DNA from: ZC4RG20 sp963702105
Lineage (GTDB): Bacteria > Pseudomonadota > Gammaproteobacteria > Steroidobacterales > Rariloculaceae
Assembly (NCBI GenBank): GCA_963702105.1
Contig: OY969712.1
Coordinates: forward strand, 4,898,001-4,962,000
Length of the DNA stretch: 64,000 nt
Reading direction: 5' to 3'
The position numbers were made by a program, and so were the translations under genes. Under the pieces are notes generated by a model. The model was given only the letters and a program-made list of their open reading frames with translations, ran no database searches and was not told where the DNA came from. This document shows positions 1 through 7,845 of this stretch, piece after piece (the stretch's first letter is position 1; each line of letters opens with the position of its first letter).

Positions 1-498
1 GTCATGCGTATCGAGGTGCCGCCCCTGCGCCAGCGCCGCGAAGACATTCCCGAGCTCGCGCGCTTTTACCTGGAGCGTGCCGCCAACGAGCTCGGTGTCG
101 CGCCGAAGACCCTGAGCCCGCAGGCCGTCGAGCTGCTCATGCGCTACGACTGGCCGGGCAACGTGCGCGAGCTCGTGAACATCTGCCGGCGGCTGACCGT
201 GACGGCTGCCGGCCGCGAGATCGTCGCCCAGGATCTGCCCCGCGAGCTCGGCGGCCTGGCCTCGCAGCCGAGCGCGGACTGGACGGCCGAGCTCGCGCAG
301 TGGGCCGAAGGCCAACTGGCCGCGGGCGCCGATCACCCGCTGCTCAGCGAGGCGCTGCCCGCCTTCGAGCGCACGCTCATCGTCACGGCTCTGCGCAGCG
401 CACGCGGCAAGCGGCTCGAGGCCGCGAAGCTGCTCGGGTGGGGGCGAAACACGCTGACGCGCAAGATCAAGGAGCTCGGGCTCGAAGATCGCGTGTAG
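1..498 (+). CDS. ntrC: NtrC-type sigma-54 response regulator, C-terminal part (5' end outside window)
   Basis: Partial gene entering the window in frame at base 1. The visible 165 residues are the end of a sigma-54 AAA+ activator domain, with the conserved YDWPGNVREL segment near residue 50, followed by a linker and a Fis-type helix-turn-helix at the C-terminus (EAAKLLGWGRNTLTRKIKEL). The spacing and the unusual GWGRNTLTRK recognition helix match NtrC (GlnG), the nitrogen-starvation response regulator phosphorylated by NtrB. The receiver domain and ATP-binding loop lie upstream of the window, so another sigma-54 regulator of the same type cannot be excluded. It converges on the lpxA fusion gene, with only 11 bases between the two stops. 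Confidence 0.85.
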   Translation, partial: VMRIEVPPLRQRREDIPELARFYLERAANELGVAPKTLSPQAVELLMRYDWPGNVRELVNICRRLTVTAAGREIVAQDLPRELGGLASQPSADWTAELAQWAEGQLAAGADHPLLSEALPAFERTLIVTALRSARGKRLEAAKLLGWGRNTLTRKIKELGLEDRV

Positions 499-509
499 GG
501 GCCCCGCCG

Positions 510-2246
510 TCACCTGCCGCGCCGGGAACGCCGCTCGATGTCCGTGACGATGGCCTCCGCGAGCTCCAGCGCCGCCTGGCCGTCGCGCCCGGAGACTCGG
601 CATGGTGTGTCCTCGAGCACGGCCTGCACGAAGGCCTCGGTTTCGGCCTTGAGGGCGTCGCCCTTGTCGAGGCTCCAGCGCTCGATGCGCAGCGGCGGCT
701 GCCCCTCGCGCCAAGGTCCTTCGCTGACGACGCGCTGCACTTCTCCTTCGCCGAAGTCGATCGAGACGTACTGGTTCTGCTCGAAGACCCGGAACTTGCG
801 CTGCGCGGCGGTAGAAACACGGGAGGCCGTGAGGTTCGCGATCGCGCCCGAGTCGAATTCGACCCGCGCGTTCGCGATGTCGAACGTTTCGGTGAGCACG
901 CGCGTGCCGACGGCCGAGACGCTTTCGGGGGCCGCATCCACGAGCGAGAGCACCACGTCGAGGTCGTGGATCATGAGGTCGAGCACGACGTTGACATCCG
1001 CGCCGCGCGGTTTGAACGGCGCGAGCCGGTGGCACTCGATGAACTGCACGTCGCGCAGGTGCTCGCGCACGGAGAGCAGCGCGGGGTTGAAGCGCTCGAC
1101 GTGGCCGACCTGCAGCTTGAGGTTCCGGCGCTCGGCGAGCTCCGTCAGGGCGCGGGCCTCGGCCGCCGTCTGCGTCATGGGCTTCTCCACGAGCACGTGA
1201 ACGCCGCGCTCCAAGAAGAATCGGGCCAGCTCGAAGTGGGCCGGCGTCGGCGCGGCGATCGTGACTGCGTCGACGGCACCCGCGAGCTCGCGGTAGTCGG
1301 CGACGAAACGCGCGCCGACTTTCCCGGCCAATGCGCGTCCTTCCGGCTCCTTGATGTCGCAGACGGCGACGAGCTCGACATTCGGCAGAGCGGCGTATTT
1401 CTCGGCGTGGAAGCGGCCGAGATAGCCGACCCCGACGACGGCCGTGCGCAGCGTGCTCATCGGCGCGCGATGCCCTTGCGCGACGTTCTCGAGGAAGCCG
1501 ACGAGGTGCTCCACGGCCCGGCTCGGCAGGCATTCCTCGCGCATGCGCTGCGCGGCTTCATCGACGGTCGCGCGCCGATCCAGGAGGAGCCGGACGGCGT
1601 GCTCTATTTTGGTGCGCTCGCTCGCATCGTAGCCCGCCCGGCGCAGGCCGACCTTGTTCGCCGCCCGCAGCGTGGCCCAATGGCCCTCCGCGACCGTGTA
1701 CGGCGGGATGTCCTTGTTCGCGAACGCGCCCGCGACGAGAAACGAGCAGGTGCCGAGCCGCACGAACTGCACGACGCCGGTATGGCCGCTCACGAGCGCA
1801 CGATCCTCGACGACGACATGGCCGGCCAGCTGACACGCATTGGTGAGGATCACGTCGTGGCCGAGCAGGCAATCGTGCCCGACATGAACGTACGCCATGA
1901 GCAGGTTGCGGTCGCCGACGCGCGTGATGCCGCCTCCTTTCTCGGTGCCGAGGCTCAGCGTCGCGAATTCGCCGATGCGGTTGTCGTCGCCGAGTTCGAG
2001 CCGGCCCCGGAAGCCGCCGGCGTAACCGAGGTCCTGCGGCGGGCCGCCGAGAGAGGCGCCGCCTTGAATGTAGTTGCGCGCCCCGACGGCGACTTCGCCG
2101 AAGCGGCTGCCGATCCGCGCGTGGGCCTCGACGACCGTGCCTTCGCCGATCGTGACGCGGCCCGTGATCACGCAGTGCGGCCCGATTTCGGCGTCGGGCG
2201 CGATCTCGGCTTCGGGAGAGACGACGGCGGAGGGGTGGATTTTCAA
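510..2246 (-). CDS. lpxA: LpxA acyltransferase fused in frame to a GnnA-like Gfo/Idh/MocA dehydrogenase
   Basis: One 578-codon frame holds two enzymes. Residues 1-262 are UDP-GlcNAc O-acyltransferase LpxA, the first step of lipid A synthesis. They show left-handed beta-helix hexapeptide repeats, the catalytic His in YVHVGHDC (about residue 124, E. coli His125) and the DIPPYTVAEG segment, and the domain has the usual LpxA length of 262. At residue 263 a second protein begins with its own ATG (MSTLRTAVVGVGYLG, 1460): a 316-residue NAD-dependent Gfo/Idh/MocA dehydrogenase with GxGxxG and EKP motifs, close in type to GnnA, which oxidises UDP-GlcNAc at C3 for amide-linked lipid A. No stop separates them. 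The start chosen is TTG at 2246, giving MKIHPSAV with AGGA upstream; a GTG lies slightly further out. No GnnB aminotransferase is visible. Internal initiation at 1460 could also yield free dehydrogenase. Confidence 0.88.
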   Translation of the reverse strand: MKIHPSAVVSPEAEIAPDAEIGPHCVITGRVTIGEGTVVEAHARIGSRFGEVAVGARNYIQGGASLGGPPQDLGYAGGFRGRLELGDDNRIGEFATLSLGTEKGGGITRVGDRNLLMAYVHVGHDCLLGHDVILTNACQLAGHVVVEDRALVSGHTGVVQFVRLGTCSFLVAGAFANKDIPPYTVAEGHWATLRAANKVGLRRAGYDASERTKIEHAVRLLLDRRATVDEAAQRMREECLPSRAVEHLVGFLENVAQGHRAPMSTLRTAVVGVGYLGRFHAEKYAALPNVELVAVCDIKEPEGRALAGKVGARFVADYRELAGAVDAVTIAAPTPAHFELARFFLERGVHVLVEKPMTQTAAEARALTELAERRNLKLQVGHVERFNPALLSVREHLRDVQFIECHRLAPFKPRGADVNVVLDLMIHDLDVVLSLVDAAPESVSAVGTRVLTETFDIANARVEFDSGAIANLTASRVSTAAQRKFRVFEQNQYVSIDFGEGEVQRVVSEGPWREGQPPLRIERWSLDKGDALKAETEAFVQAVLEDTPCRVSGRDGQAALELAEAIVTDIERRSRRGR

Positions 2247-2301
2247 GGGCGCGGGTCCTGTCGCGGGTCGGCGGGAGTCCTGATACACGAGCGGCGCGGT
2301 G

Positions 2302-2327
2302 AAAAAAAGGGGTCTGACGCCTTTTTT
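2302..2327. repeat. A-run/GGGGTCTGACGCC/T-run dispersed repeat copy
   Basis: Seven A, then GGGGTCTGACGCC, then six T, lying between the divergent lpxA fusion and TGS GTPase genes. It shares the layout and core of the two elements at 49344-49366 and 49401-49430 (GGGGTCAGAGCCC and its complement). Such AAAAGGGGTC...CCTTTT elements resemble REP-type repeats. The near-palindromic core could also fold as a small hairpin. It lies less than 20 bases before the GTPase start, so it could affect that gene's translation. Confidence 0.6.
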
Positions 2328-2345
2328 GCCATAATCGAGCGTGCC

Positions 2346-3431
2346 GTGCCCGCCAACCTTACACCGGACTACAAGCGCGCCGAGCAGGCCTACCGAGCCG
2401 CCGAGGACGACCGCGAGCGCCTGGCGCAGCTGCGCGAGATGCTGCGCACGATTCCGAAGCACAAGGGCACCGAGCACCTGCAGGCGGACATCAAGAGCCG
2501 GATCAAGCAGCTCGGCGACGAGCTCGCGGGGCCGAAGAAGGGGGCGGCCCGCACGGGCCCCGTGCACTCGGTGCGGCCCGAGGGCGCCGCCCAGATCGCG
2601 CTGCTCGGTCCGCCGAACTCCGGCAAGTCGATGCTGCACGCGCGGCTCACGGGCTCCCGGTCAGCCGTCGGACCGTACCCGCACGCGACGCACGAGCCGC
2701 TGCCGGGCATGCTCGCGTTCGAGGACATCCACTTTCAGCTCGTCGATCTGCCGCCGATAACGGCCGATTACATCGACAGCTGGTTCGTCAACGCGCTGCA
2801 GCGCGCCGATGGCGCAATGTTCGTCGTGGACGTGGCGGACCCCGACTGCGCCGGGCAGGTCGCGGCCGTGCTGGCGCAGCTCGACGAGCGCCGCGTGACG
2901 CTGACGGCCGCCTGGCCGGCGGGCGCACCCGAGCCGCCGGCGTCCGAGTCCGGCCGGCTCGCGGCTGCCGACGGCACCGATGCGGAACCCGACCCTGCCG
3001 AAGGGACGGACCCGGCGCTCGACCCGTTCCGCATCCGCCTGCCCACCCTGCTCGTCGCGAACAAGAGCGACCTCGGCTTCGATCCCGCCGACCTCGAGGT
3101 CCTCGAGGAACTCGCCGGCATCGATTTCCAGGTCATGCCCGTGTCCGCGGAGACCGGCGCAGGACTCGAGCGGATCGCGCCGTTCCTGTTTTGCGGACTC
3201 GGCATCGTACGCGTCTACACCAAGGCGCCCGGCAGGCCGCCCGATATGCACCGGCCGTTCACGGTGAGGCGCAACGCGACGGTGCTCGACGTCGCGCGGC
3301 TCATCCACAAGGACCTCGCCGAGTCCCTGAAGTACGCGCGCGCCTGGGGAGAAGGCGTCTTCGACGGCCAGCAGGTCGGACCCGAGCATCCGGTCGCCGA
3401 CCGGGACGTCATCGAGCTCCACATGCGCTGA
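2346..3431 (+). CDS. TGS-domain GTPase of the OBG/DRG type
   Basis: 361 residues from a GTG start (MPANLTPDYKRAEQAYR); the open frame runs far upstream but only as antisense of lpxA. The N-terminal 75 residues are charged and helical (RERLAQLREMLRTIPKHKGT), as in DRG-type proteins. The G domain follows, with P-loop GPPNSGKS (about residue 87), DLPPIT in place of the usual DxPG switch II, and NKSD for guanine recognition. A TGS domain forms the last 80 residues (IVRVYTKAPGRPPD...RDVIELHMR). DRG/OBG relatives are ribosome-associated translation GTPases; the exact role of this bacterial group is not known to me. A 60-residue acidic, Ala/Pro-rich insert sits between switch II and NKSD. The altered switch II may affect hydrolysis. 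Confidence 0.8.
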   Translation: MPANLTPDYKRAEQAYRAAEDDRERLAQLREMLRTIPKHKGTEHLQADIKSRIKQLGDELAGPKKGAARTGPVHSVRPEGAAQIALLGPPNSGKSMLHARLTGSRSAVGPYPHATHEPLPGMLAFEDIHFQLVDLPPITADYIDSWFVNALQRADGAMFVVDVADPDCAGQVAAVLAQLDERRVTLTAAWPAGAPEPPASESGRLAAADGTDAEPDPAEGTDPALDPFRIRLPTLLVANKSDLGFDPADLEVLEELAGIDFQVMPVSAETGAGLERIAPFLFCGLGIVRVYTKAPGRPPDMHRPFTVRRNATVLDVARLIHKDLAESLKYARAWGEGVFDGQQVGPEHPVADRDVIELHMR

Positions 3432-4403
3432 TCAGCCGCCGGCCGGCATGTCCATGGCCCGGCCGGTATCGAGCCCGCCGACGAGTGACTCGAGACGCTC
3501 GACGCCGTGCCGCACGAGATACTCGCGCAGGCCCGCGTTGACCGTCTTGGCGGCCATCGGCTCATAGAACAAGGCCGTGCCGAGGCCGACGGCCCGCGCG
3601 CCCGTGAGCACGAACTCGAGCGCATCCTCGGCCGTTTCGACGCCGCCCTGACCGATGATCGGGACGCCGTGCCGAGCCGCGACCGCGTAGACCTGATGCA
3701 GCTTGAGCAGTGCGAGGGGCCGAATCGCGGGCCCCGAAAGCCCAGCCTGGACGTTGCCGATGATGGGCCGCCGCGTCTCCACGTCCACGGCCATGCCCAT
3801 GAGGGTATTGATCGCCGAGAGGCCGTCGCTGCCGGCCTCGATGCACGCCCGGGCATTTGCCGCGATGTCCGTCTGATTCGGAGACAGCTTCGTGATGAGC
3901 GGCTTGCGCGTGACGACGCGGCAGGCCTCGACGACGCGCGCGGACATCTCGGGGTAATTGCCGAAAGCGACGCCGCCCTCCTTCACGTTGGGGCAGGAGA
4001 TGTTGATCTCCATAGCGTCTATGGGGGAGTCGTCGAAGCGCCGGGCTACCTCCGCGTACTCCTCGATCGTCGAGCCGCATACGTTGGCGATGAAACGCGT
4101 CTCGCCGAAGTCGAGCGTGGGCAGGATCTCGCGCACGACGTAATCGACGCCCGGATTCTGCAGGCCGATGGCGTTCAGCATGCCGCCGGGCGTCTCCCAG
4201 ACGCGGTGAGGCGGATTGCCGAGACGCGGCTTGAGCGTCGTGCCTTTGAGCACGATGGCACCGACGTCGGTGTTCGAGAAGCCTTCGACGCGCGTGTACT
4301 CCTCGCCGAAGCCGACGCAGCCCGAGAGAAGCACGATCGGCGAGGCGAGCCTGAGCCCGCAAAAGTCGACGGCAAGCGGATTCGAGACGTGGTCTTGCGG
4401 CAT
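3432..4403 (-). CDS. pyrD: Dihydroorotate dehydrogenase, class 1B type
   Basis: 323 residues starting at ATG 4403 (MPQDHVSNPLAVDFCGL); upstream in-frame codons lack a good start. It is an FMN-binding TIM barrel that oxidises dihydroorotate to orotate in pyrimidine synthesis. Typical class 1B segments are LSGCVGFGEEY, LKGTTLKPRLGNPP, AIGLQNPGVD, the catalytic-Cys loop NISCPNVKEGG and the C-terminal phosphate site GQGGVETAEDA. Class 1B enzymes pass electrons to NAD through a partner, PyrK; no pyrK is present in this window. Most gammaproteobacteria use the membrane class 2 enzyme, so a related dehydrogenase activity is possible. It stands between the convergent TGS GTPase gene and divergent trmL. 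Confidence 0.85.
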   Translation of the reverse strand: MPQDHVSNPLAVDFCGLRLASPIVLLSGCVGFGEEYTRVEGFSNTDVGAIVLKGTTLKPRLGNPPHRVWETPGGMLNAIGLQNPGVDYVVREILPTLDFGETRFIANVCGSTIEEYAEVARRFDDSPIDAMEINISCPNVKEGGVAFGNYPEMSARVVEACRVVTRKPLITKLSPNQTDIAANARACIEAGSDGLSAINTLMGMAVDVETRRPIIGNVQAGLSGPAIRPLALLKLHQVYAVAARHGVPIIGQGGVETAEDALEFVLTGARAVGLGTALFYEPMAAKTVNAGLREYLVRHGVERLESLVGGLDTGRAMDMPAGG

Positions 4404-4513
4404 GACCGGAATTATCCGCGAGGCCCCGAACGAACTCCACCGGGCCCGCGACGAAGCCGCCGCGCCTTGCCGCCGAGTGACAGCCGTGATTCGGAACACT
4501 ACGATTCCGCCGG

Positions 4514-4978
4514 ATGCTGCACCTGATTCTCTACCAGCCGGAGATCCCCCCGAACACCGGCAATGTGATCCGTCTCTGCGCCAACGTCGGCGCCGTCCTG
4601 CACCTTGTCCATCCGCTCGGGTTCAGCATGGACGCGCGCCAATTGCGGCGCGCGGGCCTCGACTATCACGAGCTCGCGACCGTCGTGGAGCACCCGGACC
4701 TCGCCGCGTGTCTCGCCGAAGTCGATGCCGAAAGGCTGTTTGCACTGACTACCCGGGCGCGGCGCTCCCTTTACGACGCGCGCTTCGCGGACGGCGACGC
4801 TTTGCTGCTCGGGCCGGAGACGCGCGGCCTGCCCCTCGAAGTGCTCGAGTCCCTTCCAGAGCGCGCGCGGCTCAGAATTCCCTTGCGGCCCGGCAACCGC
4901 AGTCTGAACCTCTCGAACGCGGCGGCCGTCGCGCTGTATGAAGCGTGGCGCCAGCTCGGATTTCCGGGCGGCGATTAG
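4514..4978 (+). CDS. trmL: tRNA (cytidine/uridine-34 2'-O) methyltransferase TrmL
   Basis: 154 residues, the normal size for TrmL (YibK), the smallest SPOUT-fold RNA methyltransferase, which 2'-O-methylates the wobble base of tRNA-Leu isoacceptors. Visible signatures are the N-terminal LYQPEIPPNTGNVIRLCAN and the C-terminal knot that binds S-adenosylmethionine: LLGPETRGLP and RIPLRPGNRSLNLSNAAAV. It is divergent from the pyrD-type gene with about 110 bases between starts. ATG at 4514 directly follows a GATTCCGCCGG stretch with little Shine-Dalgarno character. Confidence 0.95.
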   Translation: MLHLILYQPEIPPNTGNVIRLCANVGAVLHLVHPLGFSMDARQLRRAGLDYHELATVVEHPDLAACLAEVDAERLFALTTRARRSLYDARFADGDALLLGPETRGLPLEVLESLPERARLRIPLRPGNRSLNLSNAAAVALYEAWRQLGFPGGD

Positions 4979-5010
4979 TTTCCGGGCCAAGCTCGACTTT
5001 GCGCCCGCGC

Positions 5011-5039
5011 GTGACTTCCACGGGCGCCGTCGAGATAAT
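5011..5039 (+). promoter_or_regulatory. Candidate sigma-70 promoter for the NfeD-SPFH pair
   Basis: GTGACT (5011-5016, four of six matches to TTGACA), a 17-base spacer and GATAAT (5034-5039, five of six matches to TATAAT), 28 bases before the nfeD-type start. The spacing is ideal. Found by eye only. Confidence 0.5.
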
Positions 5040-5067
5040 CCCGCTATCCGGGCCCGGGGGGACCGCC

Positions 5068-5529
5068 ATGCCTTGGTGGGGTTGGATCATCATCGGCGCC
5101 TTGCTGCTCGGCGCCGAGCTGTTCGCAGTCGACGCGCAGTTTTATCTCGTCTTCATCGGAATCGCGGCCATCGTCGTCGGCGTCGGCGACGCCGTCGGGC
5201 TCGATATCCCCGTCTGGCTCCAATGGCTGAGCTTTGCGGCGCTCTCGATCCTCACTATGCTCACGGTGCGCCGCCAGTTGTACGACAAGCTGCGCAACCG
5301 GCCGCTCGGCGTCGTGCACGGGGACGTCGGCCGCTCGCTCTCGATTCCCGAGCCGCTCGCGCCGGGCAAGAGCTGCCGTGCCGAATACCGGGGGACGACG
5401 TGGACGGCCGTCAACGTTGGCGGCGTCGCGATCGAAGCCGGCGCCGCCGCGCGGATCGAAAGCGTGGACGGCCTCACGCTCGGCGTGGCCGCCGTCGCCG
5501 TCGCGGCCATCCAAGCGGCCGAAGAGTAG
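5068..5529 (+). CDS. NfeD family membrane protein (OB-fold type)
   Basis: 153 residues. ATG at 5068 is preceded by a strong GGGGGGA ribosome site. Residues 4-75 form about three hydrophobic segments (WGWIIIGALLLGAELF, FYLVFIGIAAIVVGVG, LSFAALSILTMLTVRR); the C-terminal 70 residues form the soluble OB-like NfeD domain ending with VAAVAVAAI. NfeD proteins are encoded with, and partner, SPFH/stomatin proteins in membrane quality control. The SPFH gene starts 26 bases downstream, so the two form a classic pair and probably one transcript. This is the short type, lacking the ClpP-like protease domain of longer NfeD proteins. Confidence 0.88.
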   Translation: MPWWGWIIIGALLLGAELFAVDAQFYLVFIGIAAIVVGVGDAVGLDIPVWLQWLSFAALSILTMLTVRRQLYDKLRNRPLGVVHGDVGRSLSIPEPLAPGKSCRAEYRGTTWTAVNVGGVAIEAGAAARIESVDGLTLGVAAVAVAAIQAAEE

Positions 5530-5555
5530 CGAGGCGGCAAACGGAAGGGGGGCAC

Positions 5556-6524
5556 ATGAATCAGACCTTGTTCTTCGTCGTTCTCGCAATCGCGATCCTC
5601 GCGATCGTCGTCATAGCGAAAACGGCCGTGGTCGTACCGCAGCAAAGCGCCTACATCGTAGAGATGCTGGGCAAGTACAGCCGCACGATTTCGGCCGGCT
5701 TCCACATCCTGATTCCGTTCGTCGAGCGCATCGCCTACAAACACAGCCTCAAGGAGCAGGCCGTGGACATTCCGGAGCAGGTCTGCATCACGAAGGACAA
5801 CGTACAGGTCGGCATCGACGGCGTGCTCTATTTGCAGGTGCTCGAGCCGAGCCGCGCATCCTATGGAATCTCGGACTACGGGTTTGCGATTTCGCAGCTT
5901 GCGCAGACGACGCTGCGCAGCGAGATCGGCAAGATCGATCTCGATCGCACTTTCGAGGAGCGCGCGACGATCAACGCGAACGTGGTCAGCGAGCTCGACA
6001 AGGCTACCGATCCCTGGGGCGTCAAGGTGCTGCGCTACGAGATCAAGAACATCAATCCGCCGCACGACGTTCTGCAGGCCATGGAAAAGCAGATGCGGGC
6101 CGAACGGGAAAAGCGCGCCGTCATTCTCAACTCCGAGGGTGACCGGGACGCGAAGATCAATCAGGCCGAGGGCGAGAAGCAGCGCGTCATCAAAGCCTCG
6201 GAGGCCGCGAAGCAGCAGCAGATCAACGAGGCCGCGGGCGAGGCCGAGGCGATCCTCGCCGTCGCCCGTGCCACGGCCGAGGGCCTGAGAATGGTCGCCG
6301 AGGCCGTGAGCGCCGATGGCGGCCTCGAGGCCATGCAGCTGCGCGTCGCCGAGGACTACGTCCAGCAGTTCGGCCAGCTCGCCAAGAGCGCAAACACGCT
6401 CGTCGTGCCCGCCAATCTCAGCGACGTCGCGGGCATGATCGCGCTCGCGACCAAGGTCTTCACGAACGGCAGAGATCCGGAACCGGCGTCCGCGCCGGCG
6501 GCCTTCGTGCCGCGCGCGAGCTGA
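5556..6524 (+). CDS. SPFH/stomatin-like membrane scaffold protein (QmcA/paraslipin type)
   Basis: 322 residues with one N-terminal membrane anchor (FFVVLAIAILAIVVIA). The SPFH domain runs through VPQQSAYIVEMLGKYSR...GFHILIPFVERIAY and KEQAVDIPEQVCITKDNVQV, then a long charged coiled coil (EREKRAVILNSEGDRDA...AEGEKQ) and a C-terminal oligomerisation region. This is the paraslipin/QmcA layout; these proteins form ring-like assemblies at membrane microdomains and modulate proteases. ATG at 5556 follows GGAAGGGGGG, an excellent ribosome site. Encoded directly after its NfeD partner. Confidence 0.9.
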   Translation: MNQTLFFVVLAIAILAIVVIAKTAVVVPQQSAYIVEMLGKYSRTISAGFHILIPFVERIAYKHSLKEQAVDIPEQVCITKDNVQVGIDGVLYLQVLEPSRASYGISDYGFAISQLAQTTLRSEIGKIDLDRTFEERATINANVVSELDKATDPWGVKVLRYEIKNINPPHDVLQAMEKQMRAEREKRAVILNSEGDRDAKINQAEGEKQRVIKASEAAKQQQINEAAGEAEAILAVARATAEGLRMVAEAVSADGGLEAMQLRVAEDYVQQFGQLAKSANTLVVPANLSDVAGMIALATKVFTNGRDPEPASAPAAFVPRAS

Positions 6525-6555
6525 GCGCCGCGGCGCCCGGAGCCGCGAAGTCGAA

Positions 6556-7056
6556 TCAGCAGCCGCTCGTCGGGACGGCGATCGTCGGAGAGCTCCCGGC
6601 AATCGGCGTGTACGTCACGCGGCAGTGGGCGGCATCGCGCGCGTCGTCCTTCGTCCAGACCGCTGTGGCGCGCGAGGTGCCGGAAGGCTTGGACCCCTCG
6701 CGAGTGTCGGCGGTCTCGGACGTGTCGGACGTGTCAATCGTGGCGAACGTGAAACCTGCAGCGTCCTGCAGCGCCCTGCCGATGTCCGCCGCCGAAGGAT
6801 AACCGTCCGCCGTCACCCCGACGGACCGCCCGTCGAGCGAGACCAGGCTCGTCTCGCCGCCCGCGAGCCACAGGGCGTGTACCAGCGCGGCCGAAGAGCG
6901 CACGCTTCCCGCCAGCGTCTTCGTGGCGGCGACGCGCGCTTGCCTCTCGAGCGATACGAACCTCGGCACCGCAAATGCCCCCAAGATTGCGAGAGTCGCG
7001 ACCGCGACCACGAGCTCGTTCAGCGTGAAGGCATGCTGCGCCGGTCCGCCTTTCAT
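6556..7056 (-). CDS. MSHA-like type IV pilin/pseudopilin
   Basis: 166 residues. A short basic leader (MKGGPAQHA) is followed by the class III signal FTLNELVVAVATLAILGAF with the conserved Glu at mature position 5. Residue -1 is Ala rather than the usual Gly. The body (VPRFVSLERQARVAATKTL, SSAALVHALWLAGG, GYPSAADIGRAL, and a C-terminal Cys pair region HCRVTYT...TSGC) resembles MSHA-type pilins. A Thr/Ser/Asp-rich run (TIDTSDTSETADT) interrupts the middle. ATG 7056 overlaps the stop of the preceding membrane-protein gene (ATGA). No pilus assembly genes are nearby, so it would rely on machinery encoded elsewhere. Confidence 0.78.
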   Translation of the reverse strand: MKGGPAQHAFTLNELVVAVATLAILGAFAVPRFVSLERQARVAATKTLAGSVRSSAALVHALWLAGGETSLVSLDGRSVGVTADGYPSAADIGRALQDAAGFTFATIDTSDTSETADTREGSKPSGTSRATAVWTKDDARDAAHCRVTYTPIAGSSPTIAVPTSGC

Positions 7057-7451
7057 GGCGCCGGTTCCCGGCGCGCCCCCTTCGCAGCCGCGTCCCTGCG
7101 GTCGACCTCGACCCCGGGCTGCGAGCCGGCGCTCCCGGCTGCGCCGGAGACGAGCTCCGCGACCTGCATGGCGAACGCCTGCTCGCGCGCGTCGAGCCGA
7201 GCGGCCTCGGCGACGAGGTCGGCGAGCTGCCAGCGGGCGTAGCCGTAGATGACGAGCAGGGCGACGGTCACGAGCGCGGCGGTCTCGAGCCGCCCCTTGG
7301 GCGGCCGGCGCGGCCCCGGGCCGCAGAAGGCGATCCGGAAAAGGGCGAGGCGCCCATCCACGGCTTCGCCCGCCTCTGCGAGCTTTTCGGGCGATGCCTT
7401 TCGGGCCAATCGGCCTTCGGCTCGGCGGGTCCTTCCAAACGCAGACAGCAT
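7053..7451 (-). CDS. Small single-pass membrane protein, pilin-linked, unknown function
   Basis: 132 residues; no family recognised. A basic N-terminal 55 residues (about ten Arg/Lys, likely cytoplasmic) is followed by one transmembrane helix (LETAALVTVALLVIYGYARW, about residues 58-77), then an amphipathic Ala/Leu/Glu helix (VAEAARLDAREQAFAMQVAEL) and a low-complexity tail. This is a bitopic protein with a periplasmic coiled segment, the general shape of minor pilus or secretion alignment proteins. Its stop overlaps the pilin start by four bases, so the two are translationally coupled and probably work together. ATG 7451 has GAGG close upstream. Confidence 0.65.
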   Translation of the reverse strand: MLSAFGRTRRAEGRLARKASPEKLAEAGEAVDGRLALFRIAFCGPGPRRPPKGRLETAALVTVALLVIYGYARWQLADLVAEAARLDAREQAFAMQVAELVSGAAGSAGSQPGVEVDRRDAAAKGARREPAP

Positions 7452-7845
7452 GTCCTCGACCTTCTGAGGGCCGGGCCGCCGAGCGGCCCGGCTCCGGCCG
7501 CGCTCGAAACCGCTCGAGCGCGCCGGGCCGCCGCGGGCCTACGGCCCGGGCGGAGCGGGCAGTGAACTTAACGATGAACCGCGCGGACGGCTGAGAGGGA
7601 GTTCTCAATTGCCGCGCGAAACGGCGCGCGGGCGGCGCGGAGTGTGAACCGGCTTACGTTTCGGCGAGTCGACCCAAACGCAAGCCGCAACTGCGTGGGC
7701 GGGCGGATCTTCGCGCCCGCGCGGCAGTCGGACATCGGGGCCCGCGTCCGCCGGGGTCGGGGCCGGCCTGCGTCATTGGACAGCCCGGCCGGCGTACGAT
7801 TTACTCGCCTCCTTCGCCGTCTTCGGCTTACGACGGAACCTCGAT
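7452..7845. other. 394-base divergent intergenic region
   Basis: Lies between the minus-strand pilin pair and plus-strand oppA. No convincing gene is seen. It holds a perfect GC palindrome at 7471-7491 (CCGGGCCG, five bases, CGGCCCGG), which could act as a structured leader for the pilin pair, and a somewhat AT-richer stretch at 7560-7610 where promoters may lie. No clear -35/-10 pair was found by eye. Confidence 0.5.

Noticed and set aside
300..2345. Long plus-strand open frame running into the TGS GTPase gene
   Set aside because: It is antisense to ntrC end and the lpxA fusion; its translation is Arg-rich and has no fold pattern. Only the part from 2346 is coding.
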